From Ramlibacter henchirensis (GTDB taxonomy: Bacteria > Pseudomonadota > Gammaproteobacteria > Burkholderiales > Burkholderiaceae_C): 64,000 nucleotides of DNA. The notes below the pieces were generated by a model. It worked only from the letters and a program-made list of their open reading frames with translations, was not told the origin of the DNA and did no database searches. The stretch spans positions 1,060,180-1,124,179 of the forward strand of contig NZ_SMLM01000002.1 in assembly GCF_004682015.1 (NCBI RefSeq), read 5' to 3'. This document shows, piece after piece, positions 51,537 through 60,073 of the stretch (positions are counted from its first letter, which is position 1; each line of letters opens with the position of its first letter). The translations under genes were made by a program, and so were the position numbers.

Positions 51537-52967
51537 TCACATGTGCGCACGCCTAGCGAGCATTGTGAGCCTGCGCAAGTTGAACCTAGCCCACAGCAGA
51601 TAAAACTTCACTCGCCCTTTCACGTGAGCAGCAGTTAGCGTTGGTCGTATGCGCGGCTTGATCTGATCATTCTCCAGCGTCTTTAGCAGGTCCAAGTCCC
51701 GCAAGTCCTTCTGCTCTCGTCGCTGCGCCTTGATCCTCTTCAAATGCTCGGCAGCCAGAAATTTGTGCCCGCCGAACCAGAAATGACAATCAGGATTGCA
51801 GATGATTTCAGTCGCGCTAAGCCCAAAATGCTCGAGTTCGCCGTCGTGGTGATCAATTTCCTTGAATCCAGTTGGGCTCACTTGAGCAAGAGAAACGAAG
51901 TCGAGGTCGCGGGCTTCTCTGACGCCGTATGCAGAAAGCACAGAACTGCCGAGCAGACAGAAGTCGTTCGGGGAATAAGCGTTTCGGGCCAAGTATGCAT
52001 TGAAATGATTCGTCAGCGTTGTGAACCAGCTGTAATCCTCAGGAACGCTGTTGTTCAGGTAATGCAAACCAGCCTTCGTAAGCAATAATCGGCAAAGATC
52101 TACCGCCTCATTAGCAGTGTCGGTAATATGCACCGAGTTCTTTTCTATTGCGAATAAGTCACGGATTTCTTCCTTCAGCCCGAGCCAATTCGAACTCCCC
52201 GTTGCAAGAAAGATTCGGAGGTCACCATCTGAAGGGAAGCACCAAGATGCCTTGTTCTTTACACCTATAAAGTCATCTGCCGAACTGCCCAGCCATGCCT
52301 CTCCTCTATACGCTTCTCTGACGATATTCAGCCTCCCTAAACGGCTCAGTCTTAGTTTCCTGGAGAAGACAACGTCGCAGTACTTATTGAGTATCCTCTG
52401 TAGAGAGGCCTCCTCACCGCGGGCAGCAGGCCATACCAAGATTAGTCGAGACGACGAATCGAGTTCGGCGTACTTTGCCGCACAGGTGGCGAGCACATGT
52501 TCACGCATACCCCGACAACTCAGCGCTGCGGCGCTGAGATCATGCGGCGGGGCAGAAGAAACACTGATCGTAGGCACCGGCTTACGCAGTGCGATTGCTG
52601 CGGCCACTCGGTGAGCTCCGTCCAGAATCCGTCCTGAAGATGTGACGGGCACTGCATTCCTCGCATCGAAACCGTTGCGACGCATGCTATCGATCAGTGC
52701 GTCGAATGCGAACAGAAACTGGTCTGCACCAATCTTCTCAGATTCATCGGCCTCTACAAAGCCGTTCAGCGCTTCTATGTGTGCCAGATAGAGATCACGG
52801 GCCCATTTTGAGTTTCTCGAGCCGAGCCGATCCTCTGCATAGATCACTTTAGGGATCAGATCAAAGCGGCAAAAGGTGAGCAAACTCAGAGGCTCGCGCA
52901 GGACGACGTTCAGGTCGTCTAACCCCTGCGCGTACGCAGCGACGTTTCGGTTTAGCTTCAATTCCAT
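51537..52967 (-). CDS. Unusual protein with ParB-like motif and nucleotidyltransferase-like C-terminus
   Basis: 476 residues, not matched to a named family. Residues about 100-135 contain VTSSGRILDGAHRVAAAIAL, a ParB/sulfiredoxin-type DGAHR core. A central alpha/beta region (about 175-310) includes SVHITDTANEAVDLCRLLL. Residues 340-357 carry GSSVLSAYGVREARDLDF, a GS-x(n)-DxD pattern of nucleotidyltransferase-fold enzymes. No signal peptide or membrane helix. The ATG overlaps the wzx stop by 10 bases, so it is co-translated with the flippase. It may modify a polysaccharide intermediate, for example by phosphoryl or nucleotidyl transfer; that is inference. Confidence 0.6.
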   Translation of the reverse strand: MELKLNRNVAAYAQGLDDLNVVLREPLSLLTFCRFDLIPKVIYAEDRLGSRNSKWARDLYLAHIEALNGFVEADESEKIGADQFLFAFDALIDSMRRNGFDARNAVPVTSSGRILDGAHRVAAAIALRKPVPTISVSSAPPHDLSAAALSCRGMREHVLATCAAKYAELDSSSRLILVWPAARGEEASLQRILNKYCDVVFSRKLRLSRLGRLNIVREAYRGEAWLGSSADDFIGVKNKASWCFPSDGDLRIFLATGSSNWLGLKEEIRDLFAIEKNSVHITDTANEAVDLCRLLLTKAGLHYLNNSVPEDYSWFTTLTNHFNAYLARNAYSPNDFCLLGSSVLSAYGVREARDLDFVSLAQVSPTGFKEIDHHDGELEHFGLSATEIICNPDCHFWFGGHKFLAAEHLKRIKAQRREQKDLRDLDLLKTLENDQIKPRIRPTLTAAHVKGRVKFYLLWARFNLRRLTMLARRAHM

Positions 52968-54232
52968 GCCTTAACTTTCAAGCTCTGATATAGCGCTATT
53001 GCCGATGAGAAGACCAGGACGATTACTGCGTTCACCATCAAAGCCGGAACATACTTCATGGTGGGCAGGCCTATGGCGAGCACGGAGATCACGGAAACGA
53101 TCGTTGCGACAAGGTTCGCCAACAACCAATGCTTCGCCGTTCCCGCTGCCCTGAGCCCCGCTCGAATCGCCATTGCGGCAAATATCCCCAGCTGCGCGGC
53201 AACAAACAAGCCGACCACGGTCGTGGCTTCGTCGAATCCAACGCCGTAAATTCTACGGATTAATGAGTCGGCGTAAACAGTCGCAGCGATGCCAGGGACG
53301 GCTAGGATGGCAAGCCCCACGCCGAGTACTCGAAGCAGATATCTGCTCAAAGCGGCCTTGCCTTGAGTGATGGCTTCGCTTGCCCGCGTGGGGACCACGT
53401 TCTCACAAAGCTGAATGATTGGACTTGCAAGATTTGTCAGGGCTTGGCACATGCGTAGACGGCCCACGTCGGCAGCAGGCAGCATCACGGAAGCGGCAGC
53501 CATGAAGAAGTTCATTGATCCCCATTGAAGAAGGCCTGACGGAAGTAGCGTCGATGCCATAGCCTTGTTCCGTCCCCACGCGGCGAAACCCACCTTCAAC
53601 AACCGCCCGCCTGGGTACCCTTGGAATCGAACTACGAAGACACTAAGCAGGCAAGAACCCGCGATGATTGCCAAGGAGACCTGAACGTTTCTCACAGCCA
53701 TCACGGATGCCGCAACGAAAGCGGCCGCGCGGACAGCGTACGACACCGTATCAATCTTCAGCAGCTCCTTCACATCTCGCCTCAAGATTGACACTCGCCG
53801 CACGAGCTCGTGGGCCTGCACCGCTACGGCACACACGCCCGTCCACGCGACCACTGAGCCGAATCCTGCACCGGAAAAAAAGAACGCGCCGATCGCAGCA
53901 ACTGCGAAGCCCAAAAGAGTGAACGCGCCTATCAAGATGAACAAGGCCATGTTCTCGATCAGGTAAGTCTCTCTAGCGTATTTTTCTAGCCAAGGATAGG
54001 TCGTCATCATCGGAAATGTGATTACCGAGGAAAAGACAGTGCCAGCGAAAAGCACGACGAGCCAACATATGGTGAACACGCCAAAGTCGGTTGACGTAAG
54101 GTCGCGCGCCAAGTACACAAGCGTCAGGAAGCTTCCTCCACTCACCAACGCCTGATCTGCGGCTAAGAGGACACCGGCACGGTGGTTGGAATTCACCCGC
54201 GCACCCAAATTGTTCTGAGGCAACGATTGCAT
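52958..54232 (-). CDS. wzx: Wzx-like polysaccharide flippase
   Basis: 424 residues with about twelve transmembrane helices, the MATE/MOP-type plan of Wzx. It begins after 15 polar residues with AGVLLAADQALVSGGSFLTL and ends with a short basic tail. It would translocate the undecaprenyl-linked repeat unit across the inner membrane for Wzy. The gene is relatively AT-rich like its neighbours. Confidence 0.83.
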   Translation of the reverse strand: MQSLPQNNLGARVNSNHRAGVLLAADQALVSGGSFLTLVYLARDLTSTDFGVFTICWLVVLFAGTVFSSVITFPMMTTYPWLEKYARETYLIENMALFILIGAFTLLGFAVAAIGAFFFSGAGFGSVVAWTGVCAVAVQAHELVRRVSILRRDVKELLKIDTVSYAVRAAAFVAASVMAVRNVQVSLAIIAGSCLLSVFVVRFQGYPGGRLLKVGFAAWGRNKAMASTLLPSGLLQWGSMNFFMAAASVMLPAADVGRLRMCQALTNLASPIIQLCENVVPTRASEAITQGKAALSRYLLRVLGVGLAILAVPGIAATVYADSLIRRIYGVGFDEATTVVGLFVAAQLGIFAAMAIRAGLRAAGTAKHWLLANLVATIVSVISVLAIGLPTMKYVPALMVNAVIVLVFSSAIALYQSLKVKAWN

Positions 54233-54642
54233 GGCGCCAAATTAGGAACGTTCGGTGTTTCCCACTTCAGTCGCACCTAGGAAAGTGATTCCAGAATCAT
54301 GGCGTCCATAAGATCTGGAGCATTCACTTGAGCAACGAGCGCCTGGAATTCACCAAATCGTCCGCGCGCATTGCGCCTTGTGTGGGAATGAACACTGCTC
54401 CGATTTGACTGATTCACTTCTCGCTCGGGCTACGCTTGGTAGCTACTCAATCACCCCGACCGAACGTAGCGCCGATCACGCGCATCACGTCCCGTCCTCT
54501 CAAAGCCGGGGCGCGGTTGCCGCGGACGGCACTGCTACTTAGGCCTCGGCCACGGGCGACCGCGTTTTTGGTTTGCGTCACGCTGGTTGCTTGAATGAGG
54601 TTAATGGGCCTGGGCACCCGCACCGGAGGCGCGTGTTGGCAC
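54233..54642. other. Upstream region of the leftward wzx operon
   Basis: No gene supported. The DNA is relatively AT-rich and should carry the promoter for wzx and the genes after it. Confidence 0.4.
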
Positions 54643-54760
54643 ATGGTCCTCATAGCACTGCTGCAGCCCGCGGGGGCAGAGCGCAGCTGGCTTTGGACCC
54701 AGATCGCGCAGCAGCGAGATGTCGATCAGCTTGCGTGGCGCGCCACGGCGCGTTCCAGTT
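54643..54760 (-). pseudogene. Fragment of an fcl-like (GDP-L-fucose synthase) gene, 3' end
   Basis: On the minus strand the fragment encodes RRGAPRKLIDISLLRDLG then KPAALCPRGLQQCYED. It parallels the C-terminus of the intact fcl gene nearby, [20 protein letters not shown] then [14 protein letters not shown]. The upstream nine-tenths of the gene is missing and no start exists. DNA identity is visible at CAGCTTGCGTGGCGCGCC. It is a remnant of a second sugar epimerase/reductase gene. Confidence 0.65.
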
Positions 54761-54805
54761 TGTTCATCGGCTTGGTACTGCTGCCAGACGCAGATGCGTT
54801 CTGGG

Positions 54806-55510
54806 CTACTGCGAACCGTCACCTGTCAGGACGACAATGAAGGTGCGCAGGAGGATCTTCACGTCAAGGAATGGCGACCATCGCTCGACGTAATCGGTAT
54901 CAAGCGCGACGCGCTGCTGGTACGTCAGCCTGTTTCGGCCACTCACCTGCCACAGGCCGGTCATGCCAGGCCGCACCGCGCAGTAAGACACCCAATGCCG
55001 GCCATAGAGCGCTCGCTGGTCGGCCATGCAGGGACGAGGGCCCACCAAGCTCATGTCGCCCTTCAGCACGTTCCAGAGCTGCGGAAGTTCGTCTAGGCTG
55101 CTCCGCCGGATGAAGCGGCCGAACGGCGTGATGCGAGGGTCGTCGTCGAGCTTTTGGAATTCCTCCCAGCGCGACTTTGCGCCAGGGTTGCTCTCCAGGA
55201 AGCTGGTCAGGAACTCGTCGGAGTTCGTCACCATTGACCTGAATTTGTAGAAGCGGAACATCTTTCCACGCATGCCTACCCGCTGCTGGTTATACAGGAT
55301 CGGCCCCCGGGAAGAGCGCCACACGCCGAACGCGACGAAGGCGAACAACGGCAACAAGACCAGCAGCAGGCCGCCGGCAAACACCAAGTCGAACGCCCGC
55401 TTCGAAACCGCGGCAAGCCGCTGCAGTTCGGGCAAGGGCACGTCGCCTCGGAACTCCGCCTCCCTAGCCCCAGCAGCCCTGGTCTCGCCGATTCCGTCCG
55501 TCCTATACAT
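54806..55510 (-). CDS. Initiating sugar-1-phosphate transferase (WcaJ/WbaP catalytic type)
   Basis: 234-residue polyisoprenyl-phosphate hexose-1-phosphate transferase. One hydrophobic N-terminal segment (AFDLVFAGGLLLVLLPLFAF) is followed by the catalytic bacterial sugar transferase domain: FRFYKFRSM, RRSSLDELPQLWNVLKGDMS, VGPRP, RPGMTGLWQVSGR. It is the short form without the extra N-terminal helices of WcaJ. It starts repeat-unit synthesis on undecaprenyl phosphate. Thirty bases separate it from fcl upstream. Confidence 0.9.
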   Translation of the reverse strand: MYRTDGIGETRAAGAREAEFRGDVPLPELQRLAAVSKRAFDLVFAGGLLLVLLPLFAFVAFGVWRSSRGPILYNQQRVGMRGKMFRFYKFRSMVTNSDEFLTSFLESNPGAKSRWEEFQKLDDDPRITPFGRFIRRSSLDELPQLWNVLKGDMSLVGPRPCMADQRALYGRHWVSYCAVRPGMTGLWQVSGRNRLTYQQRVALDTDYVERWSPFLDVKILLRTFIVVLTGDGSQ

Positions 55511-55539
55511 GTTGCGCTTCCTCGATCACCTGCTTTCAG

Positions 55540-56565
55540 TCAATCAAGGGTGGCCTCGACCTGCTGCTGCGACATAAAGTCGCAGTACGCAATTTCCAGA
55601 CCTCGCTGCAAGTCCACGGCGGGCGTCCAACCCAGCTTGCGCAGAAGGGCGCTGTCCATCAGCTTTCGTGGCGCGCCGTCAGGTTTGTCGGTGTCGAACT
55701 CGATGCGCCCTTCGTAGCCCACCGTCTTCTTCACCAGCATCGCCAGTTCGCCGATCGCTATATCGCAACCAGAACCTACGTTGATGTGCGCTTGCTGCGG
55801 TTTCGTTTGCGCCTGGTAGTCGCGCTTGTTCAGGCCCATGACGTGCAGGCACGCCGCGGCCATGTCGTCGACGTACAGGAACTCTCGTTTCGGCATGCCC
55901 GTCCCCCAGATCACGACTGAGGCAGCGCCGGCCAGCTTGGCCTCATGGAACCGGCGGATCAGCGCGGGCACCACGTGGCTGTTGGTCGGGTGGTAGTTGT
56001 CGCCGGGCCCGTACAGGTTGGTCGGCATGACGCTGCGGTAGTCCGTGCCGTGGCTCTCGCCGTACTGGCGGTTGTAGCTCTCGCACATCTTGATGCCGGC
56101 GATCTTGGCGACGGCGTAGGGCTCGTTCGTTGGCTCCAGAACGCCGGTGAGCAGCGCGTCTTCCGCCATGGGCTGCGGCGCCAGGCGCGGGTAGATGCAG
56201 CTGCTGCCCAGGAAGAGCAGCTTGCGCACGCCGTGCTCGTGAGCAGCGTGGATCACGTTGGCCTGCACCATCAGGTTGTCGTAGATGAACTCGGCCGGAT
56301 ACGTGTTGTTGGCGTGGATACCGCCCACCTTTGCCGCCGCCAGGTACACCTGCTCGGGCTTTTCGATGGTGAAGAACCGGTTCACCGCCGCCTGGTTCGT
56401 GAGGTCCAGCTCCGCGTGCGTGCGCCCGACGATCCGGCGATACCCGCGCGCCTTGAGCTGGCGCACGATCGCGCTGCCCACCATGCCGCGGTGGCCGGCC
56501 ACGTAGATCTTTGAGTCGAGGTCAAAAGGCTCGTTGGCCCATTGAAGGCTTGGCTTGGCTGACAT
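55540..56565 (-). CDS. fcl: GDP-L-fucose synthase
   Basis: 341-residue short-chain dehydrogenase/reductase that epimerises and reduces GDP-4-keto-6-deoxymannose to GDP-L-fucose. Visible features: the Rossmann start [19 protein letters not shown], catalytic S in LGSSCIYP and Y-xxx-K in [10 protein letters not shown], substrate loop [20 protein letters not shown] precedes the ATG by 9 bases. The partner gene gmd (GDP-mannose dehydratase) is not in the window. It implies L-fucose, or a related 6-deoxyhexose, in the polymer. Confidence 0.92.
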   Translation of the reverse strand: MSAKPSLQWANEPFDLDSKIYVAGHRGMVGSAIVRQLKARGYRRIVGRTHAELDLTNQAAVNRFFTIEKPEQVYLAAAKVGGIHANNTYPAEFIYDNLMVQANVIHAAHEHGVRKLLFLGSSCIYPRLAPQPMAEDALLTGVLEPTNEPYAVAKIAGIKMCESYNRQYGESHGTDYRSVMPTNLYGPGDNYHPTNSHVVPALIRRFHEAKLAGAASVVIWGTGMPKREFLYVDDMAAACLHVMGLNKRDYQAQTKPQQAHINVGSGCDIAIGELAMLVKKTVGYEGRIEFDTDKPDGAPRKLMDSALLRKLGWTPAVDLQRGLEIAYCDFMSQQQVEATLD

Positions 56566-56981
56566 GACGGCATTCCCTCCTGCTACTGCTTCGATCGGTA
56601 TTGGTCTTGATTCCGGCAGCGCGCCGAACCCCTTGCAGGGCGCGGAGCGCCCACACTTTGCGCAGCGGAGCCGCCGCATCGGATGCAGGCTGAACAGTTC
56701 CTTTGAGCACTTCCGGGTTACACGACTTTATTGAAGCAGCTCATCCTATTAGCAACGAACTGTTTCAGCAATCCGCCCAAAGTTCTAGCCGCCCGTTCCG
56801 ACAACAAAGCACGGTGACCCGGCAGTGCCACTCCAACCTGCAGCGGACGCGATCAGCTGGACGATTCCGTGCAGCAATCGCCGGCGGTGAGTCAGCGTAG
56901 CGACGGCCTGCCGCACTTTTCAGGCGATCGCGCAAGAACCAAGGACGCGCTGAATGTCCGAATCTTTCGGATAAGCACCCG
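56566..56981. other. Intergenic stretch upstream of fcl
   Basis: No gene supported; likely contains the promoter for the leftward fcl-wcaJ genes. It borders the ugd-like fragment. Confidence 0.4.
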
Positions 56982-57358
56982 AAAATCGCCGTAGGTGAAT
57001 GGAACTACGTGGGCCTTTCGAACGCCGGCCTGTTGTCCACCCACAACAAGTGCTACAGCCTGACCGAACCAAGGGAGCACTTCCTGGCCCATGGGCGGCA
57101 TCGCTCCGAGGCCGCGAAGCCCTCCTACGCGTCGGCTGAGTACATCATCGCGGCGATGCCGACGGACTACGACCTACGAACAGTTCGTAAGGTCGAGGCC
57201 GCCCTGCGCAGTCCAGAAGGTGAAATTCCGCGCGTCCTCCATCCAGGGCGTGATGAAGCGGATCAAGGCCAAAGGCGAGGATTGTCTACGAGCCTGCGCT
57301 GAAGGATCACCTGTTCTTCAATTCGCGCACGCGCGACTTATGCGGGCTGAATTCGTGA
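56982..57358 (+). pseudogene. Broken UDP-glucose 6-dehydrogenase-like gene
   Basis: The plus strand encodes pieces of a Ugd/nucleotide-sugar dehydrogenase in order. KIAVGEWNYVGLSNAGLLST corresponds to the N-terminal NAD fold (with GTG-type Gly lost). SAEYIIAAMPTDYD follows. After a large internal deletion come FRASSIQGVMKRIKAKG and, after a frameshift, IVYEPALKDHLFFNSRTRDL and a stop. More than half of a normal 390-residue enzyme is missing. The remnant fits the sugar-nucleotide genes beside it and marks deletion at the edge of the locus. Confidence 0.8.
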
Positions 57359-57607
57359 GGAGCCGGATCGAATGAGGTCGACCAAAGGCTCTAGCGAGGT
57401 GGCGCATTCGGACCGGTGAACGCAGTTCAGACCATAGTCGCTCGAGCTCCGGGCGCGCCAGGTGGCTCCTGCCCTGACGTAGCCGGTTCTTGCACAGGCG
57501 CACTCGGAGTCTGCCATCGCCCCACCGCTGTTCGTAGTACGCGTCCATGGCGTCGCTTGCAACAGTCCTCGCGCAGCATCACGCGCACTTCAGCCCTGCG
57601 ACCATGT

Positions 57608-58246
57608 TCATGCGTTCGGTCGCGTCGCCTTGCGATCCACATGCAAGATCGACGACACGATCTGCCGCGGATCGGCCAGCGCCGGCGCCATGCCCCACCG
57701 CCGATATGGATCGTTCCCGATGCGAACCATCCCCACGTGCCGCCCCTCCTCCCTGTCGACTTTCGGGTCGGGGTCGTAGAAGCCAAGGGCAAAGCGCAGC
57801 TGCTCGATGTCCTCGGCCGAGCCCGTCAGGAACAGCCACCCAGGCTGCACCGCATGCGACCTGGCGTAGGCGGCCAGGTCGAGCGGCGCGTCCTGTTCCG
57901 GCCTCAGCGTGATCGAGTACATGAAGATGTCCTTGCCCACCCGGTCGCCCAGCATCTGCTGTACCCGCAGCAGGTTGTGCGTGGTCGGCGGGCAGGTGTT
58001 GGTGCACCCCGCGTACATCATGTTGATCACCACGAGCTTGTCGCGCAGCAGGTCGTCGTAGAAGCGCACCGTCTTGCCGGTGTGCGTCTTGAGGGCGACG
58101 TTCGGGATGCCGTCCGGGTTGCCGCGGGTGGCGGGCTGGGCAGCGGCGCGATCCTTTTCCGGGCCGGGCCGGCCCAGCATGCCCAAGCCCAGGCCGAACA
58201 GGGCGGCGGCGCCAGCGCCGGCCAGTCCGAGTCTTCGTGCGTTCAT
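57608..58246 (-). CDS. SCO1/SenC family copper chaperone
   Basis: 212 residues. An N-terminal signal anchor (LGLAGAGAAALFGLGLGMLG) is followed by a thioredoxin-like fold with the copper-binding pair C81 and C85 (YAGCTNTCPP) and H170 (GRHVGMV). SCO proteins deliver copper to oxidases in the periplasm. AAGGAG lies 6 bases before the ATG. It is the last gene of a run downstream of a multicopper oxidase (26-base gap), which is its obvious client rather than cytochrome oxidase. Confidence 0.88.
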   Translation of the reverse strand: MNARRLGLAGAGAAALFGLGLGMLGRPGPEKDRAAAQPATRGNPDGIPNVALKTHTGKTVRFYDDLLRDKLVVINMMYAGCTNTCPPTTHNLLRVQQMLGDRVGKDIFMYSITLRPEQDAPLDLAAYARSHAVQPGWLFLTGSAEDIEQLRFALGFYDPDPKVDREEGRHVGMVRIGNDPYRRWGMAPALADPRQIVSSILHVDRKATRPNA

Positions 58247-58272
58247 GTGCATCTCCTTGCGGGCCGCGGGGC

Positions 58273-60045
58273 TCACACGATGTCCCAGCGGAGCATCATG
58301 GAGTGGTCCTCGTGCGTGAGGTTGTGGCAGTGCATCGGGTACTTGCCCGTGAAGTCGCGGAAGCGGAACAGGACGCGCACTGTCATGTTCTCGCCGACGT
58401 TGAAGACGTCCTTGCGCCCGCGCTCGTTGGGTGGGATCGGAACGGCCGTGCCATTGACGGACTTGCTCAGGATCCGCCCTTCCTCGAAGTGCATGTGAAT
58501 CGGGTGCTGCCAGCCGTCGTTGGCGTTGAAGAACTCCCAGATCTCGGCGCTGCCCTTGGGGACGGTCACGTCCGGCGTGAACACGTTGAAGAAGCGCGCG
58601 TTGATGGCCCACATGCCGCCCGAGCGCTCGAAGTTGAAGCGGCGCACCGGCAGCGTCGCGAGTTCCGCTTCGCTGGGCAAGGGACGCAGCGGACGCAGCA
58701 CGCTGGGCACCCGGCTCATGTCGGGTTCCGGGGGGTTGCGGTCGACCACGAGCTTGAGGATGCGGGTGCCGGGCGCCTGCACGCGATCGGGCCGCCGGGT
58801 GCTCGTCTGCGTCAGCGTGTTGACCAGGTACAGCTCGGTGCCGAGCGGGAATTTCGCGAAGTCGATCACGATGTCGGCCCGCTCGGCCGGCGCCATCCGC
58901 ACGTTGTACTGGTGCAGCAGCGGGTTGGGCAACAGGTTGCCGTCGTTGGCGATGTTGGTGAAGCCGTAGATCGCGTTGGCGGATCGGTTCTGCAGCACCA
59001 GTTCGTAGTAGCGCGTCGGCCCGGCGTTCAGGAGGCGGAACCGGTACTTGCGCCGGGCGACACGCAGCACGGGCTCGATCTTCCCGTTCACCACGATCTT
59101 GTCGCCCAGCACGCCCTCGGGATCGAGCTGGTTGAACGTCAGCTGGCCGTTGACGTCGAAGCGACGGTCGGAGATCGTCAGCGGATAGTCGTACGGGCCG
59201 CTGGGCAGCCGCAGGCCGGTGAGCTCGTCCCCGGTGTCGAGGTCGTCGAAGATGTTGTAGCGGCCCACGAGGCCGCGCAGCACGTTCGGCGCGGTCACGC
59301 CCTCGGTGTGGTCGTGGTAGAAGAGCGAGCCCAGCGCTTCGCGCGGGTCGCCGATGCCGCCGAATTCATCGAAGCCGGCATAGAGGTTGGGGTAGAAGTG
59401 GTCGCGGAAGCTCCCCCGCGACGACAGGGTCGGGCCGCTTACCGTGCCGCTGTAGAAGTCGCCGGGAAAGCCGTCGCTCGCCGACGGCGTGTGCATGTTG
59501 TGCAGGTGGATGTTGATCTCGGGCGAACCGAAGCCGGTGTGCAGCGCCGGCAGGCCGTTGTGGATGCGGCAGATGATCGGCTTGCCGTAGCGCGCATGGA
59601 TCGTCGGCCCCGGGGAGACCGCGCCCGGCGTGTTGATGCCTTCGAAACCCCAGATCGGCTGCGGCGGGTAGTAGGCGTTGTCCCCGTTGAAGCGCCAGGA
59701 GGAGTTCTGCTTGACGGCCATCTCGTAGAACAGCGGCGCGCCCGCCGCGACGCCGCCCGGCCCGCACAGTTCGTCGTAGCGCTGGTGCGGGTCCCGGCCG
59801 CACTCGCCGCCGGCGATGTTGGCGGCCAGCGTCGGGTAAGGATTGGCCGGCGCAGCGACTGGAGCGAGTGGGGTGTCCTGCAGGGGCAGCTCCTCGACCC
59901 AAGGCGTCGTGGGTGGACTCGGCGGAAGCCCGACGGGAACCTGCGCCCCGGCCTTGTGCGTGGTCAGCACCATAGGCGCCGCCGCAAGCGAGGCCTTCAA
60001 CACGGCGCGCCGTGAGACTTTGCTGGGTTGTTTTTTGTGTTCCAT
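58273..60045 (-). CDS. Multicopper oxidase (CotA/bilirubin-oxidase type), Tat-exported
   Basis: 590 residues. The Tat signal has SRRAVLKASLAAAP near the N-terminus and a probable cut after AGA. The four copper-ligand segments are complete: HLHNMH at 180-185, YHDH at 243-246, HPIHMH at 514-519 and HCHNLTHEDHSMM from 572, with a Met axial ligand available for the type 1 copper. The HLHNMHTPSASDG phrase is CotA-like. It would oxidise phenols, bilirubin-like compounds or metal ions with reduction of oxygen to water. GAGGA precedes the ATG. It sits between the secretion adaptor and the SCO chaperone in one transcription run. Confidence 0.9.
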   Translation of the reverse strand: MEHKKQPSKVSRRAVLKASLAAAPMVLTTHKAGAQVPVGLPPSPPTTPWVEELPLQDTPLAPVAAPANPYPTLAANIAGGECGRDPHQRYDELCGPGGVAAGAPLFYEMAVKQNSSWRFNGDNAYYPPQPIWGFEGINTPGAVSPGPTIHARYGKPIICRIHNGLPALHTGFGSPEINIHLHNMHTPSASDGFPGDFYSGTVSGPTLSSRGSFRDHFYPNLYAGFDEFGGIGDPREALGSLFYHDHTEGVTAPNVLRGLVGRYNIFDDLDTGDELTGLRLPSGPYDYPLTISDRRFDVNGQLTFNQLDPEGVLGDKIVVNGKIEPVLRVARRKYRFRLLNAGPTRYYELVLQNRSANAIYGFTNIANDGNLLPNPLLHQYNVRMAPAERADIVIDFAKFPLGTELYLVNTLTQTSTRRPDRVQAPGTRILKLVVDRNPPEPDMSRVPSVLRPLRPLPSEAELATLPVRRFNFERSGGMWAINARFFNVFTPDVTVPKGSAEIWEFFNANDGWQHPIHMHFEEGRILSKSVNGTAVPIPPNERGRKDVFNVGENMTVRVLFRFRDFTGKYPMHCHNLTHEDHSMMLRWDIV

Positions 60046-60073
60046 CGCTGTCCTCGTTTCGTAAGGGTTCGTC

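Noticed and set aside
57318..57548. Leftward 76-codon Arg/Leu-rich frame next to the ugd fragment
   Set aside because: No ribosome site and overlap with the ugd remnant; composition typical of antisense GC-rich DNA.
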